64,000 nt of DNA from Piezodorus guildinii. Lineage: Eukaryota; Arthropoda; Insecta; Hemiptera; Pentatomidae. The translations under genes were made by a program, and so were the position numbers. The stretch is taken from assembly GCA_023052935.1 (NCBI GenBank), contig CM041292.1, forward strand, positions 144,818,939 through 144,882,938. The letters are read 5' to 3'. The notes beneath the pieces are model-generated. The model had not been told where the DNA came from and did no database searches. It saw only the letters and a program-made list of their open reading frames with translations. This document shows, one piece after another, positions 23,680-34,350 of the stretch (positions are counted from its first letter, which is position 1; every line of letters begins with the position of its first letter).

Positions 23680-26400
23680 CTAAAGGAGAAGGTCTCTCAT
23701 CCAACTCCTCTTCAGCCTTCTGTAGGCATTTCCTGGCATGAGTGTTGTTGCCATGTCATTGATTAGTGTGTTAGGGTGACCTTGTAGTTTGTCGTGGAAA
23801 CGTTTGTAGTGTGTCCGTATGTGCTCATTGACGGTTGGCATCTTAAGGTCAGTATGTAAAGTTATGTTGCTAACGTACCACGGTGCTTTTGTAATTGTTC
23901 TAAACGTTTTAGCCTGAAAGATTTGAAGTTTGTTAATGTGAGTCTTTTTAGCTGTCCCATATAGCTGTGATGCGTAAGTCCAAATAGGTTTCAGTAGGTA
24001 AGTATAGGTGTTTAATTTCTGTCGAAGTTTTAGTTTCGAGTGTTTTGAAAACAGTGAGTAAAGAAGTCTTAGTCTTTGGTTAAGGGTTTTCTTTTTTTGG
24101 TTAATATGCGGGCCCCAAGTCATTCTTCTGTCAAACGTCAAACCAAGATAATGTACAGTGTCCGTCTGTGGAATTTGTGTGTTGTCTAAGAAAACGGGAG
24201 GACTCGTGTCATGTCGAAGAGTAAAGGTGATATGGTGTGATTTGTCATTATTCAATCGGATTTTCCAGAGTTTGAACCAGTCATGTAATTTTATTAGATG
24301 TTGTTGTAGGATCTCTGAGGCGTGGGTTGCAATTTTATGTTTTGTTAAGATCGCTGTGTCGTCGGCATAAGTCGCTGTTAGAATATTGGGGCTGTAAGGT
24401 ATGTCATGAGTGTAAATAATGTAGAGTAACGGAGCGAGCACTGCACCTTGGGGTACTCCTGCTGCGATAGATCTCATGGCAGATAGCTCTGATCCCTGTC
24501 GAACGGAGAAAAATCTGTGAGAAAGGAAAGAATGAATAATGAGGTAGTAGGTAGGCGGAAGGATAGTCTTGAGTTTGAAGAGAAGCCCCTGGTGCCAAAC
24601 TCTGTCGAAGGCTTGAGCAACGTCGAGAAATACGCCAGTAGTGTATAACTTCTGCTCTAGTGCGGTGGATATGTAGTCCGTCACTCTGTGTAGTTGGTGC
24701 AATGTCGAGTGATGTCTTCTGAATCCAAATTGATGATCTGGTACGATGTCGTTGTTAGTTAGTAAATCAAGAAGTCTTTTATGTAGTAGATGTTCGAAAA
24801 TTTTGGAGCATAGCGGAAGTAAGCTTATTGGTCGGTATGATGAGGGAGTATTTTTGTCCTTGTTGGTCTTGTGAATCATTGTAATATGTGAGTATTTCCA
24901 TTGAAGCGGGAATTTGGTTGTCCTCAGTATCGCGTTATAGATTGAAGTCAGAAACACTAGAGCTTTTCTGGGCATTTGCTGGAGTACCTCAGCGTTAATT
25001 AAGTCGTGTCCAGGGGCTTTCTTTTTAGGCAACTTTCTGATTTGTTCAGCGACTTGAGCAGGTGTGAAGGAAGGAGGAGGTAATGTCAGTTGTAAAGGTT
25101 CATCCAGAGTTTTAAGTACAATTTTATCATGTTCGATGTTGTTGAATTCTGTGTGTGGTGTAAAGATAGAAGATAGATATTCGGCGAACAGTTCGGATTT
25201 TTCTCCGTCAGCCATGGCCCAGGAACCATCTTCTTTTCGGAGGGGTGCAGGCACTTCCCGATGCTTAGTAAGGTTTTTAGTATGCCTCCACAAGCTGCCA
25301 TCGTCAGTCGAAAGGTTACTAATGTAGTTATCATAAGTTGTTCTTTTAAATTTTGCAATTTGTCGTTTGAGTTCGTTGTTGAGTCGGTTGTAAATTTGTT
25401 TGTCTGATGGAAGTCGGTCTGTCTGCCATATTTTCCGGGCTCTTCTTTTTGCTCTGATCAAATCCCTTATGTACTGTGGATAAATTGGTAGCTTTTCATG
25501 TTTTCTTCGTCTAGGAATTGATGAGGACCATGCAGCGTCTTGTAGCTTCTGTGTGAAGCATTCTACAGCATCCTCAAGCTCTTCTTCATTTTTAATAGCC
25601 AAAGGAATGGAGAGAGCAGTATTTAGACAGTTTCTGAACACATCCCAATCCATTATGCCATTTGTGAGAGATGTGTGTTTCTTAGCTACAAGTGGTTCTT
25701 CAAATAGTTCTAAATGCAAAAGAGAATGATCAGAGCAAAGATCTGTGCTCGTACTTATTGTGTAAGGTGTAGTGCGGAGTCCTTTAGTTATGAAAAAATC
25801 AAGTAAATCTGGTGTCTTACGTCTAGATGTTGGCCAGTAAGTAGGTGAGTGTGGTGATATCGTGTCTAATGAAAGTTCGTGAAGGACATACCTGAGATTT
25901 CTTCCTCTTGGGGTTGATAATCTAGATCCCCAAGTCGGGTCTTTAGCATTATAATCGCCACCTGCGACAAAGCATCTGCCGAGACGTTTGAAGAAGTTAC
26001 TAAACATCGTGGAAGTCAGGACATATCTCGGAGGGCAATAAACAGCAACAAGAGTAATGTTGTGATGTTCAGAGAATAGTGAAATGGCTGTAGCTTGTAT
26101 GTCAGGTGATATGAGTAATTGCAAAGGATGGTGTTTTAGTGTTGATCTGATGAGAATAGCAGTGCCTCCGTGTGAAGTATTGTCTGGATGGTCAGTTCTA
26201 TAGATTTTGTAATCATGAATGTAAAATTTGGATTTTGGTGTAAAATGTGTTTCAGTGATTAGTGCTATGTCAATTCGTTTCTCGTGTAAATATATGTCTA
26301 GTTCTGTCCTATGTTGATTAAGCCCGTTTGCGTTCCATAGTATGATAGACATAGAGCCTACAGTCATCTGATTAATGGGCATATAATTGTCTAAGGGCAA
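23680..26400 (-). CDS. Jockey ORF2: endonuclease-reverse transcriptase
   Basis: 906 residues, intact. The N-terminal apurinic-type endonuclease spans about residues 18-235: ILWNANGL, LITETHF with the catalytic Glu near 51, GGDYNAKDPTWGS near 147-158, and SDHSLLHLE near 223. The reverse transcriptase spans about 460-770: KKAPGHDLINAEVL, YRPISLLPLCSKIFEHLL, GFRRHHSTLHQLHRV, VFLDVAQAFDRVWH, AGVPQGAVLAPLLY, TYADDTAIL near 677-685 and YLGLTFDRRMTWGPHI. It nicks target DNA and copies the element's RNA at the nick (target-primed reverse transcription). There is no RNase H domain, as usual for the Jockey clade. The start ATG at 26398-26400 overlaps the end of ORF1, so translation may depend on reinitiation or coupling. 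All catalytic residues that can be located are present. Confidence 0.95.
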   Translation of the reverse strand: MPLDNYMPINQMTVGSMSIILWNANGLNQHRTELDIYLHEKRIDIALITETHFTPKSKFYIHDYKIYRTDHPDNTSHGGTAILIRSTLKHHPLQLLISPDIQATAISLFSEHHNITLVAVYCPPRYVLTSTMFSNFFKRLGRCFVAGGDYNAKDPTWGSRLSTPRGRNLRYVLHELSLDTISPHSPTYWPTSRRKTPDLLDFFITKGLRTTPYTISTSTDLCSDHSLLHLELFEEPLVAKKHTSLTNGIMDWDVFRNCLNTALSIPLAIKNEEELEDAVECFTQKLQDAAWSSSIPRRRKHEKLPIYPQYIRDLIRAKRRARKIWQTDRLPSDKQIYNRLNNELKRQIAKFKRTTYDNYISNLSTDDGSLWRHTKNLTKHREVPAPLRKEDGSWAMADGEKSELFAEYLSSIFTPHTEFNNIEHDKIVLKTLDEPLQLTLPPPSFTPAQVAEQIRKLPKKKAPGHDLINAEVLQQMPRKALVFLTSIYNAILRTTKFPLQWKYSHITMIHKTNKDKNTPSSYRPISLLPLCSKIFEHLLHKRLLDLLTNNDIVPDHQFGFRRHHSTLHQLHRVTDYISTALEQKLYTTGVFLDVAQAFDRVWHQGLLFKLKTILPPTYYLIIHSFLSHRFFSVRQGSELSAMRSIAAGVPQGAVLAPLLYIIYTHDIPYSPNILTATYADDTAILTKHKIATHASEILQQHLIKLHDWFKLWKIRLNNDKSHHITFTLRHDTSPPVFLDNTQIPQTDTVHYLGLTFDRRMTWGPHINQKKKTLNQRLRLLYSLFSKHSKLKLRQKLNTYTYLLKPIWTYASQLYGTAKKTHINKLQIFQAKTFRTITKAPWYVSNITLHTDLKMPTVNEHIRTHYKRFHDKLQGHPNTLINDMATTLMPGNAYRRLKRSWMRDLLL

Positions 26401-27754
26401 GGGTAGTTTGAGAGAGTTGTTGAAGAAGACCGAAGAGGGGCTGAATGAGATTGTTTAAATTATTGATAATATTGTATAACTGGCCAGAGGAGTTATCTAC
26501 CGGCGGGACCGGTAGGGTAGTGCCCCCACTCATACCTGTATATCTGTGTCGTTGGTGTGGCGCTTGAGCTGGTAGCTGTTGGTGTGGGGCTTGCGATGGT
26601 TGTTGCGGCTGTCTCTGGTGCTGTTGGTACTGGGCTTGAGCTGGTTGTTGTGGCTGTCTCTGATCTTGATGATCTGGTGCTAGAGCTGGTTGATTCAACT
26701 GCCTCTGATGCTCCCGGTCAGTTCTTGGATGAGGTGGCTGAGGTTGATTTAGTTGTGGAAGAGGTGGAAAATCATTGAGGGCAGGCGGTGCATGTCTAAC
26801 TGTTGGAGGTCGCAGAGGAGCGTACTGCTTCGAGCGATGTTTTCGAAGTTCTTTCAAAGTTTGGCAGCCCCTATAGTTGGCGGGATGAGCGCCATTACAG
26901 TTGGCGCAGGTTGCAGCTGTTTCTCTTGGTTTTGTGCAAGCACTGCTTTCGTGGCCCAGTCCACATCTTACACATTTTGGTGGGTAGTTGCAGTACGTTT
27001 TTGTGTGTCCGTACTGCTGGCATCGAATACATTGAGGAATCATTTTTCTTTTGCGCGGTTCCTCTATTTTTATATGGGTATAGTACAAAAATTCAATGTC
27101 AAAGATTTTGTCATTGAATGTTGCTTTTGAGACGTCCACGAAAAACATGGGAAGGGGTGTTTTAAATCGTGAAATGATGTTGACAATACTTGTTGCCTCA
27201 TATCCATATTTGGCCAGTTCTTCTTTTATGGTGGTTAGTGGTGTGCCGTAGTGTAGGTTTTTGATAACAACTCGTGGACTTTTTTCCTCTGGTAGTTGAT
27301 ATGTGTGGAAGTACGCACCTCCCTTTCTTAAACTAGTTACTAACTTTCGGTAAACATCTGAATTTTCAGGGTATACGGTTACTCCCCTGACAGATGTCTT
27401 GAGCCTGAAACTGTTTGCCCCTCCCTCATTATGAAGGAATGTTATGAGTGCAGGGTAATCTTTAACGTCAGATAAATGTATGGGTGGCGGTTTAGTGTTG
27501 GTAGGTTGGTTAGTTGATGGCTCTGGTTCATCTATTGAGGGTGATAACGGTTCGAACCTGTTTTGAGTATTTGTGGGTGGACTAACCTTCATAATTTTCC
27601 TGGGGTCTCTTTCTGCAGTTAAATGTCTTTTTCTTCCTGACACAAGCTCCCAGGAGATATTTTCGTGCTCGATAGCATTATTATAAATGTCTAAGCCACT
27701 GGTTGGAGCACTTGAAGTTGAGGCTTCCGTCATTTTTCCAGTGGGAGAACCCAC
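26372..27754 (-). CDS. Jockey ORF1: Gag-like nucleic-acid-binding protein
   Basis: 460 residues, intact. The first ~140 residues are polar and low in complexity. A middle domain of about 145-240 resembles the RRM-like part of Jockey Gag proteins. Three zinc knuckles follow: CIRCQQYGHTKTYC, CVRCGLGHESSAC and CANCNGAHPANYRGC. The tail (about 330-410) is rich in Gln, Pro and His, with imperfect repeats of a QRQPQQPAQA / APHQQ type. Such proteins coat the element's RNA and carry it to the nucleus. The ATG at 27754 follows a 162-nt leader and is the first in frame. Confidence 0.93.
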   Translation of the reverse strand: MGSPTGKMTEASTSSAPTSGLDIYNNAIEHENISWELVSGRKRHLTAERDPRKIMKVSPPTNTQNRFEPLSPSIDEPEPSTNQPTNTKPPPIHLSDVKDYPALITFLHNEGGANSFRLKTSVRGVTVYPENSDVYRKLVTSLRKGGAYFHTYQLPEEKSPRVVIKNLHYGTPLTTIKEELAKYGYEATSIVNIISRFKTPLPMFFVDVSKATFNDKIFDIEFLYYTHIKIEEPRKRKMIPQCIRCQQYGHTKTYCNYPPKCVRCGLGHESSACTKPRETAATCANCNGAHPANYRGCQTLKELRKHRSKQYAPLRPPTVRHAPPALNDFPPLPQLNQPQPPHPRTDREHQRQLNQPALAPDHQDQRQPQQPAQAQYQQHQRQPQQPSQAPHQQLPAQAPHQRHRYTGMSGGTTLPVPPVDNSSGQLYNIINNLNNLIQPLFGLLQQLSQTTLALRQLYAH

Positions 27755-27916
27755 TTCACTAAATAAATTTTACTTCTCTTCTTGTTTGCTTGTTCAGCAC
27801 ACAGTTAGGAAGCAAGTTTGTTTGTAAACACTAAATTTTTTCACTTAAAACATAACAAAAATCGGAAAAAACTAGAGAGCAAACTTATCACAGTTATAAC
27901 CTTCCGCGTCCAAAAA

Positions 27917-27930
27917 TCGGCAAATATACT
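27917..27930. repeat. Target-site duplication, right copy
   Basis: TCGGCAAATATACT, identical to 23500-23513. Confidence 0.93.
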
Positions 27931-29030
27931 GACTTGAAGATATGGAGCTTAACACCTCTACTCAACTCTCGCTTCCCTATTATAGTATTACATATCTGAT
28001 AGTAGACTGCATTTGCCTTCATGATTCTATTTGATATTTCTGAGTCTACTTTTCCAGCCGAGGTAGGTGAAATCTGTAACCACTTCCATTTCCTCTCCGT
28101 TACAGTTTATATGGAAATCTTCCACTTGTAGTATCTTGCATTTGCAGGTATTTATTTTCATTCCTTTTCGGCTGAGCTCTTCATGTCATTCAGCCACCGC
28201 TTGCTGTAATTTGTCTACAGTGTCCGCCACAAGAACAATGTCGTCCGCGTAGAGAAGTTGAATCACCACTGGGCGAAGGTTTCTACGGCCCAGGAAAGTC
28301 CTCTCCGTTCTTCTTCTACATATTTTTATTTCTTTTACATACTTTTTTAGCCTCTGCACCCATGTAGAGCAAGAATAGTAAAGGGCTTAAACTTTCCCCT
28401 TGTTTGACCCCCCTTGCTATGCTGAAGACTCCTGTCCGTTCAGCCTAACTACTCCTTTTGGTTCTTGATATATGGATTTAATGGCTTCCGCTAATTTCTT
28501 GGAACATTCTTAACTCTAGGAGCCTCCCATATTTCATTTCTTGGAATGGAATCAAACGCTGCTTTGAGGTCAAGAAAAGCAAGATATATAATTTTGTCTT
28601 CATTCTCGAAATAGGCATTTCAATTTCCTCCTCCTCTATCACCTCATTAAAATCAGTATTATTCCACCGTCCTTTCTGGTTCACTGGATAAGTATCATCT
28701 AAGCAAAATTTCTTTTCGTAATGTTTGCACTCCCTTGCTCATTCTTTATATTTCTTATTGCTTTACTTTTTTAGCCTCTTTAAGCTTCTTCCAGAACAGC
28801 TTAATGTTATCTCCCTGGTCTTGGTTTAGCTTTTCTCCAAAATTATTTCCATGACTTCTGTTTAACTCTTCTCACTTCTTTCATTCTGTTGCGCATCCCT
28901 ACATATACCTGCTATTTTTCTCGAGTTTTATTTTTGCAGTAGTCTTTCCATGCAATTTTCCTGTCTTTAATCTGTGTCCTAAGCTCTTCAGTCCACCAAG
29001 AATTGCTTTTTCACGTAAGTTAATTGCCTA

Positions 29031-30669
29031 CAAACAGCTATATAAACATTTATATTTTAATATAGTTATTCGGAAATAATAAACCATTGTGTGATAATTT
29101 TTAAAGCTTCAACACGACCACTTGGAAGCCTAAAACACGCACAGCCACAAAGAGATGGCCACAAAATTATGGGACCCTAAAACATATCGGAAAAAATGTA
29201 TTATTTCAAAATTGCTAGTTTAAATACATTACTTATAACTGTTTATGGTCCATGTCCAGACAAGGTTAGTAAATTGAATGATATACATAACTAAATGTTA
29301 ACGAAAATGATATGAAATTCTGTAAAAACTGCAATGAAATTCCTTTACCGGATTTTATGCATTCTAGCCACCTTTTTCAGGATTAAAGAACGTATTAATA
29401 TTAATAATAAGAAATATTGCCACATGATATTTTTTTTCAACAAAACTTTTTTATAGATTAATATTATAATCTGCCTTAAATAGGACATTAATTATTGTGG
29501 TGAAAGATAACATTCATACAATATTTACACAGCAATAAAATATATATACAATAATGAACCAATAAAATGTATAAAAAGTCCAAAAATCACTCATACCTAT
29601 ATACACGTCATACATACAGCACATTGAGTGGAGAATCTATCCAGTGCTAGAACTCAAATATATACATAATTACAAGAGGACGCGAGGCCAATGCCGTTTC
29701 AACCTTCTGGGGAGATAGTAAGGGTGTGTGGAGCTAGAAAAGTATTGAGCTAGAGGGTTGGGGAGATAGATAAGGTTCTGATGGAATAACATATAACGTC
29801 TAAGAATCTTATATTAACGAAAATTATATGAATGTACGTTTATAAAAACTGCAATGAACATTCTTAATAGGTTTTTCAGGACTTCATGACAGGATTTTTA
29901 ATAAGTACTAATCGGCTGCGAGCATTACTTTTTTATAATCTACTTAAATTAAATTTAGTTTTATTATAAACTGTTGTTGATCTTGCAAGAAAACAAAAAC
30001 ATATAGTGATAACAATTAAAATAGTTTTAAAAAGTTCACACATTAACAGTTCACATTTGGTTCGCGACATCTTTTTGATATCAAACGTTGTTAATAAAAA
30101 ACCTCCAACTGCAAAATCCTTTAAAAGTGATGCTACATTTTCTATTTGACAATATGTGGAAGCTGGACTTTCTCTTCAAACAACTAACCATCTTGTAAGG
30201 TAATAATTATACCAGGAGTGAAAGAAAATTACACGGTGTAGCGGGTTCACTCATTAATTAAACTCAATAACACATTAATAGCATTTATTGAAGATAAAAC
30301 ACAATATACCATCATAGCCGCACTTTTACCCACAAGTGATATGTTTGGCGTCCTCTGGTGGTCCCAACCAAACATATTTATAAATCTTATGTTTACATTT
30401 TTATATTTTTACATTTTTATATATATTTTTATACAACATATTTATAAATCTTACTTTACAAACTCTAAATTTCAGAGCCAGAAGCTATCTTTCATCATCG
30501 CGTCTCCTGGTGAAAGATACTCACAGTATTATTTTCATTCCTTAAAAACTAAAACAACTGACAGAACGAATCTGATTTAATCCTGGGAGAAGTAAATTAC
30601 CTCTTTTAGTAATTTATGAAAAAATATATCTTCACTTTAAATTACTTGTATTCCTATTACAAGAGATGT
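29031..30669. other. Intergenic AT-rich stretch with a local duplication
   Basis: No gene seen. A block of about 90 bp containing 'ttaacgaaaatgatatgaaa' and 'aaaaactgcaatgaa' at about 29297-29400 recurs at about 29814-29905. 'gggaccctaaaacatatcgg' at 29175 resembles a decayed family A landmark. Confidence 0.4.
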
Positions 30670-31012
30670 AATATATTAATCAAATCTTCGAAAAATCCTC
30701 AATGCACCTTAGCTCATCCTCAAAGACCTTAATGTTCCATATGTCCAGATTGGCCCGAACCAGGTATCAATGTTACCATAACAAACTCTACTCCCACTCT
30801 AACCCACTAGTTTCAATCCTTGCCTCCTCTTCCATTCCTGGCAATCCTCCGAGGCATCTGAAAAGAAGATGGCCTTGAGACCTTCTAGTGCCGACTCATT
30901 ACTAGAGTGTTGCCAATGGGCATTTTCGCTTCATGTATTTTATCATTAAGCAGCATATTTGCTTGTTGTATTAAAATATGCAGTTGTAAAATTCAATAAA
31001 ATAAAAAAAATT
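30670..31012 (+). mobile_element. Jockey family B, 3'-end fragment
   Basis: Matches the 3' end of the element at 57835: 'aaatcctcaatgcacc', 'ccgaggcatctgaaaagaag' (LRRRL-type end of ORF2), 'gttgccaatgggcattttcg' and 'acagttgtaaa'-like sequence before an A-rich end. Frames are broken. Confidence 0.75.
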
Positions 31013-31104
31013 GTTGGTAACTAATGGTCTCGGGCCAGTCCTCAATTGGCGATTGCCAACTAATCAATATTCGACCAGCAGAAGAACACTATTCAGGTAA
31101 CCCT

Positions 31105-31140
31105 CGAAACAATCGATACCTCTTTACATGACATGTCCGA
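31105..31140 (+). promoter_or_regulatory. Conserved upstream block of receptor gene 2
   Basis: CAATCGATAC at 31110-31119 followed by CTCTTTACATGACATG, 83 bp before the ATG, matching the block upstream of gene 1. Confidence 0.5.
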
Positions 31141-31192
31141 GGGCCTTAGATTTTGATGAAAACAACATTCATGCCGAAGTAGTCTGAATAGG

Positions 31193-32059
31193 ATGGAGTC
31201 CATTCCGCGGTTGTTAGAGCGCGATAGAAACGTGACTTCATTAAAGAGGATCTTCGCCATCGCGAGGCTCTTGGGGATGATGCCTATAACCTCAGCATAT
31301 AATATTTCGAAAAAGTGGGCCATCATAAGTATATTTGTTTATTTGCCACTTACAATATTAGACACTACATACATATTCATAACATACGCGACTTTTTCCA
31401 AAAAGTATTCACCTGTTAAGAAATTCGTAGTACTGATAAATGCAGTATACAACAATATTTCTACAATTCTCTACTCACTGACACTGATCCTGAAAAGCAG
31501 TTTGTTAAAACAGATCCTAATAAAAATGATGAATTTAAAGGATAAAAAGCACAAAACAACGAACCTGCCTCTGGTTTGGAGTACATGTCTTGTTCTGTAC
31601 TTGTTTTATCATTTTTTCACATTGGTTACAATGATGCTAAAAAACCACACTAGTAAGTTTCGAATAATTTTTAGAATTGGGTCTTACGTTTCACAGTACA
31701 TTCGCAGCGTTATGATTATGTTGCAATATTGTTACATAACGCAATCTTCTGGTTGTGAAATTGAACAACTGACGAAAACGCTTCGCCCGTCTGTACACCA
31801 ACTCCTCAATAAATTAAGAAGATTCGATGAAGTGGTGCAGTTAATAAAATTGAATAACAATTTTTTTTTTCACAATATGATCTTATTCTCGGCTCGATGT
31901 CTAATTCTCGTCACTTTACGAGGCTACAACATCATTTACATACTTCGAACAAATTTTAAATTCAATACGTTTGAAGTGTTATTGGATATATCAGACCTGA
32001 TTGGAAGTTTTCTATGGTTAATGACGTATTCTTCTAGCGTATCTTACACCATGACTTCA
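31193..32059 (+). CDS. Receptor gene 2, exon 1
   Basis: Residues 1-289, ending SYTMTS before the GTAAGT donor at 32060. Read-through would end at 32083. Confidence 0.92.
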
Positions 32060-34307
32060 GTAAGTATTTGTAAAATACTATAAAATTTAGTTGTGATTGC
32101 AAATTACTTGTTTTAGTCCATTAATATTCAAAAATGAGATTTGTATTGCAATAAAACTTTCTTACTCTTAAATTGTATTCTACGTATGATGTTGATGAAG
32201 TTGTATTATGTTCAATGATATATGATACAATTGTAAAAATTACAAGATAGACAAGAACTTAAGCACTGGGTATTTCCTAAATACAATATTCAGGTCACAT
32301 TCAAGTTAAATCATCATTGATTTTGTATATTATTTATAAGCAGTAAGGAAAATACACAGGCTTGTCCAAAAATTGTTTTAGAAAAAAATGTATTTAGTAT
32401 TGAAAGCAAATTGAGATTAAATTAATTTATTTATTTAGTTATATATCTATACTAATATTATAAAGCTGATGAGTTTGTTTGTTTGAAAGCGCTTTTCTCG
32501 AAAACTACTGGTTTGAACTGAAAAATTATTTTTGTTTTGGATAGTCCATTTATCGCGAAAAGCTTTAGGCTATATCACATCACGCTGGGACCAATAGAAG
32601 TATATCAGTGGAAACTCTGGAAAATTAACCTCACATCCCAATGATTTCAAATGATTTACCTTTTAATTTTAAAATAATTCAGTTTTCCGTTAACTTATCT
32701 TTTGCCGTAACAATTAATAAATCATCAGGGCAAACATTTAAACACGTAGAAATATATTTACGTGAAGACTGCTTTTTACACGGCCAACTATATGGTGCAT
32801 TGTCAAGATCGGGTTGCGGAGAAAATCAGTATGCTCTTCTGCCACAAGAAAATAAAACTAAAAATATCATTTACGCAGAAGTACTTTAAAATATATTCTT
32901 TTGAAGACTTCTTAATCGCGATCATAAAACAGAAATTGACGCAGACGAAATCGCAGGCAACAGCTAGTTTTTTATATAGATCAATGGAATTACACTCCGT
33001 CTCAATAATTTGTTTTATTTAGATGTTGAAACCGTTTCAAAATATTATTTCTCACATTAATTCGATAGGGGCCACTCCTTGAAGCATATGTTTAACAGCG
33101 TGATCAATTTTATTGCAATTTTTTCACATCACAAGAAGATAATCGTGGGTAAATCGCCAGTGTCCTATTCAAATTCGGTATCATTTATATATGATTATTA
33201 TCTTGATATTCTGGTGATAGAGCCGAAGCCAACAGCGTGTAATTCCTTATTTTCCACCTTCATCCAAATTCTTCCACAGAACATTCAGTCTTCTGATGTA
33301 ATATATCTTTATACTTTTGCTTCTCGTATTCTAGGATTTGTATGTAATTGCTTTGTTGCTACCTCGCACAATGTTTTTAGGATTTCCGTTATTATAGAAT
33401 GATTAAACCATGTGTTCTAAATTTATTCATCAAAGTGTTTCCATATATGGGACGGCTTTAAAATTGCTTATATCCATGACCACATCAGTTAATCGTTTCT
33501 GGAAAGCTTATGATATTTTGAGTCCAAGATTTTAGCAAAAATATATGGATTCAAAGGGTAACGTTGGTGCAGTTTCACATTTGTGATCCATTTTAATGTA
33601 AAATATTTCTACCTCATTTGAAACTCGTTCAATTCTTTTTCGAATAAAGAATTTTTGATGCCCTAAGAAAAATTCAGAGAGCCGTGTTGTTGCAAATATT
33701 ATAGTTTTGTTACGCATTTGAATTGAGCACTACAGTCGATTTTGCTCCACGTTACACTGTCATATATTTGTTGGAGATTACAACTTTCGGCATTCCAGTT
33801 GAGTTATAATAATGTTTTCCTTATACGTGCAAGAATTAAATTTTAAAAATGATTGCATTCACTACAGTTTTTTTTATCGAGAAAATCCCTCTAAAATGTA
33901 TTTATTTATAATCTCCTGAAAAAAAATAATCAAACTATACTTGAAATTCAGCTAGATATAAATATAAATATAAAATAAACACCATTAATTAAGTTTAATA
34001 ATTTAATTTCGTGCTATATCTCCCTACACACATAAGCCAATTTAGTTTAAATTTTTTATTCTGAGACAAATAGTCCCCTAAGAATAACAAAATTGTACAT
34101 TACAAATGTTATTTGTATTGTGTTTTAAAACCTAAGTATAACTATATCACAATTAAAACAATCAATAGTTATCATCTATAGTTTAAGATACTACATATGT
34201 TGGGAAGATTGATAGTTAAGGAGATGGAAAAATAATTTATGTTTAAAAGTAGGTAAAGATAAGGCTTTACAGATGGATACAGGCAATGTATTCCAAAACG
34301 AGTGACA

Positions 34308-34350
<43 letters not shown>

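Larger units (their letters stand above)
23514..27916 (-). mobile_element. Full-length Jockey-type non-LTR retrotransposon
   Basis: A complete 4.4-kb element read leftward: 5' untranslated region of 162 nt, ORF1 at 27754-26372, ORF2 at 26400-23680 (overlapping ORF1 by 29 nt in another frame), a short 3' untranslated region and a poly(A) of about 20 at 23514-23534. A perfect 14-bp target-site duplication and two open, undamaged ORFs indicate a recent insertion. It may still be able to move. Confidence 0.93.
23056..29030 (-). pseudogene. Old non-LTR reverse transcriptase pseudogene split by a Jockey insertion
   Basis: The two outer parts (29030-27931 and 23499-23056) read leftward as one decayed LINE. 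The upstream part contains GVKQGESLSPLLFLLYMGAE and LLYADDIVLVADTVDKLQQ (YADD codons at 28240-28251), then AVAEWHEELSRKGMKINTCK. The downstream part contains RNWRLRLEHVRMEDHRDPL, GRRPRGRPRMFYLEYVEKL and WNPGEDWIRWL. Frameshifts and stops are frequent. The GRRPRGRPR tail occurs in several LINE clades, so I leave the clade open. The full-length Jockey at 23514-27916 interrupts it. Confidence 0.75.

Noticed and set aside
24158..27130. Plus-strand open frames of 70-125 codons
   Set aside because: They are antisense to the two intact Jockey ORFs and reflect their codon composition.
32641..33022. Helicase-like ORF as a host gene
   Set aside because: It lies between typical Helitron ends and covers only the last part of the transposon helicase.
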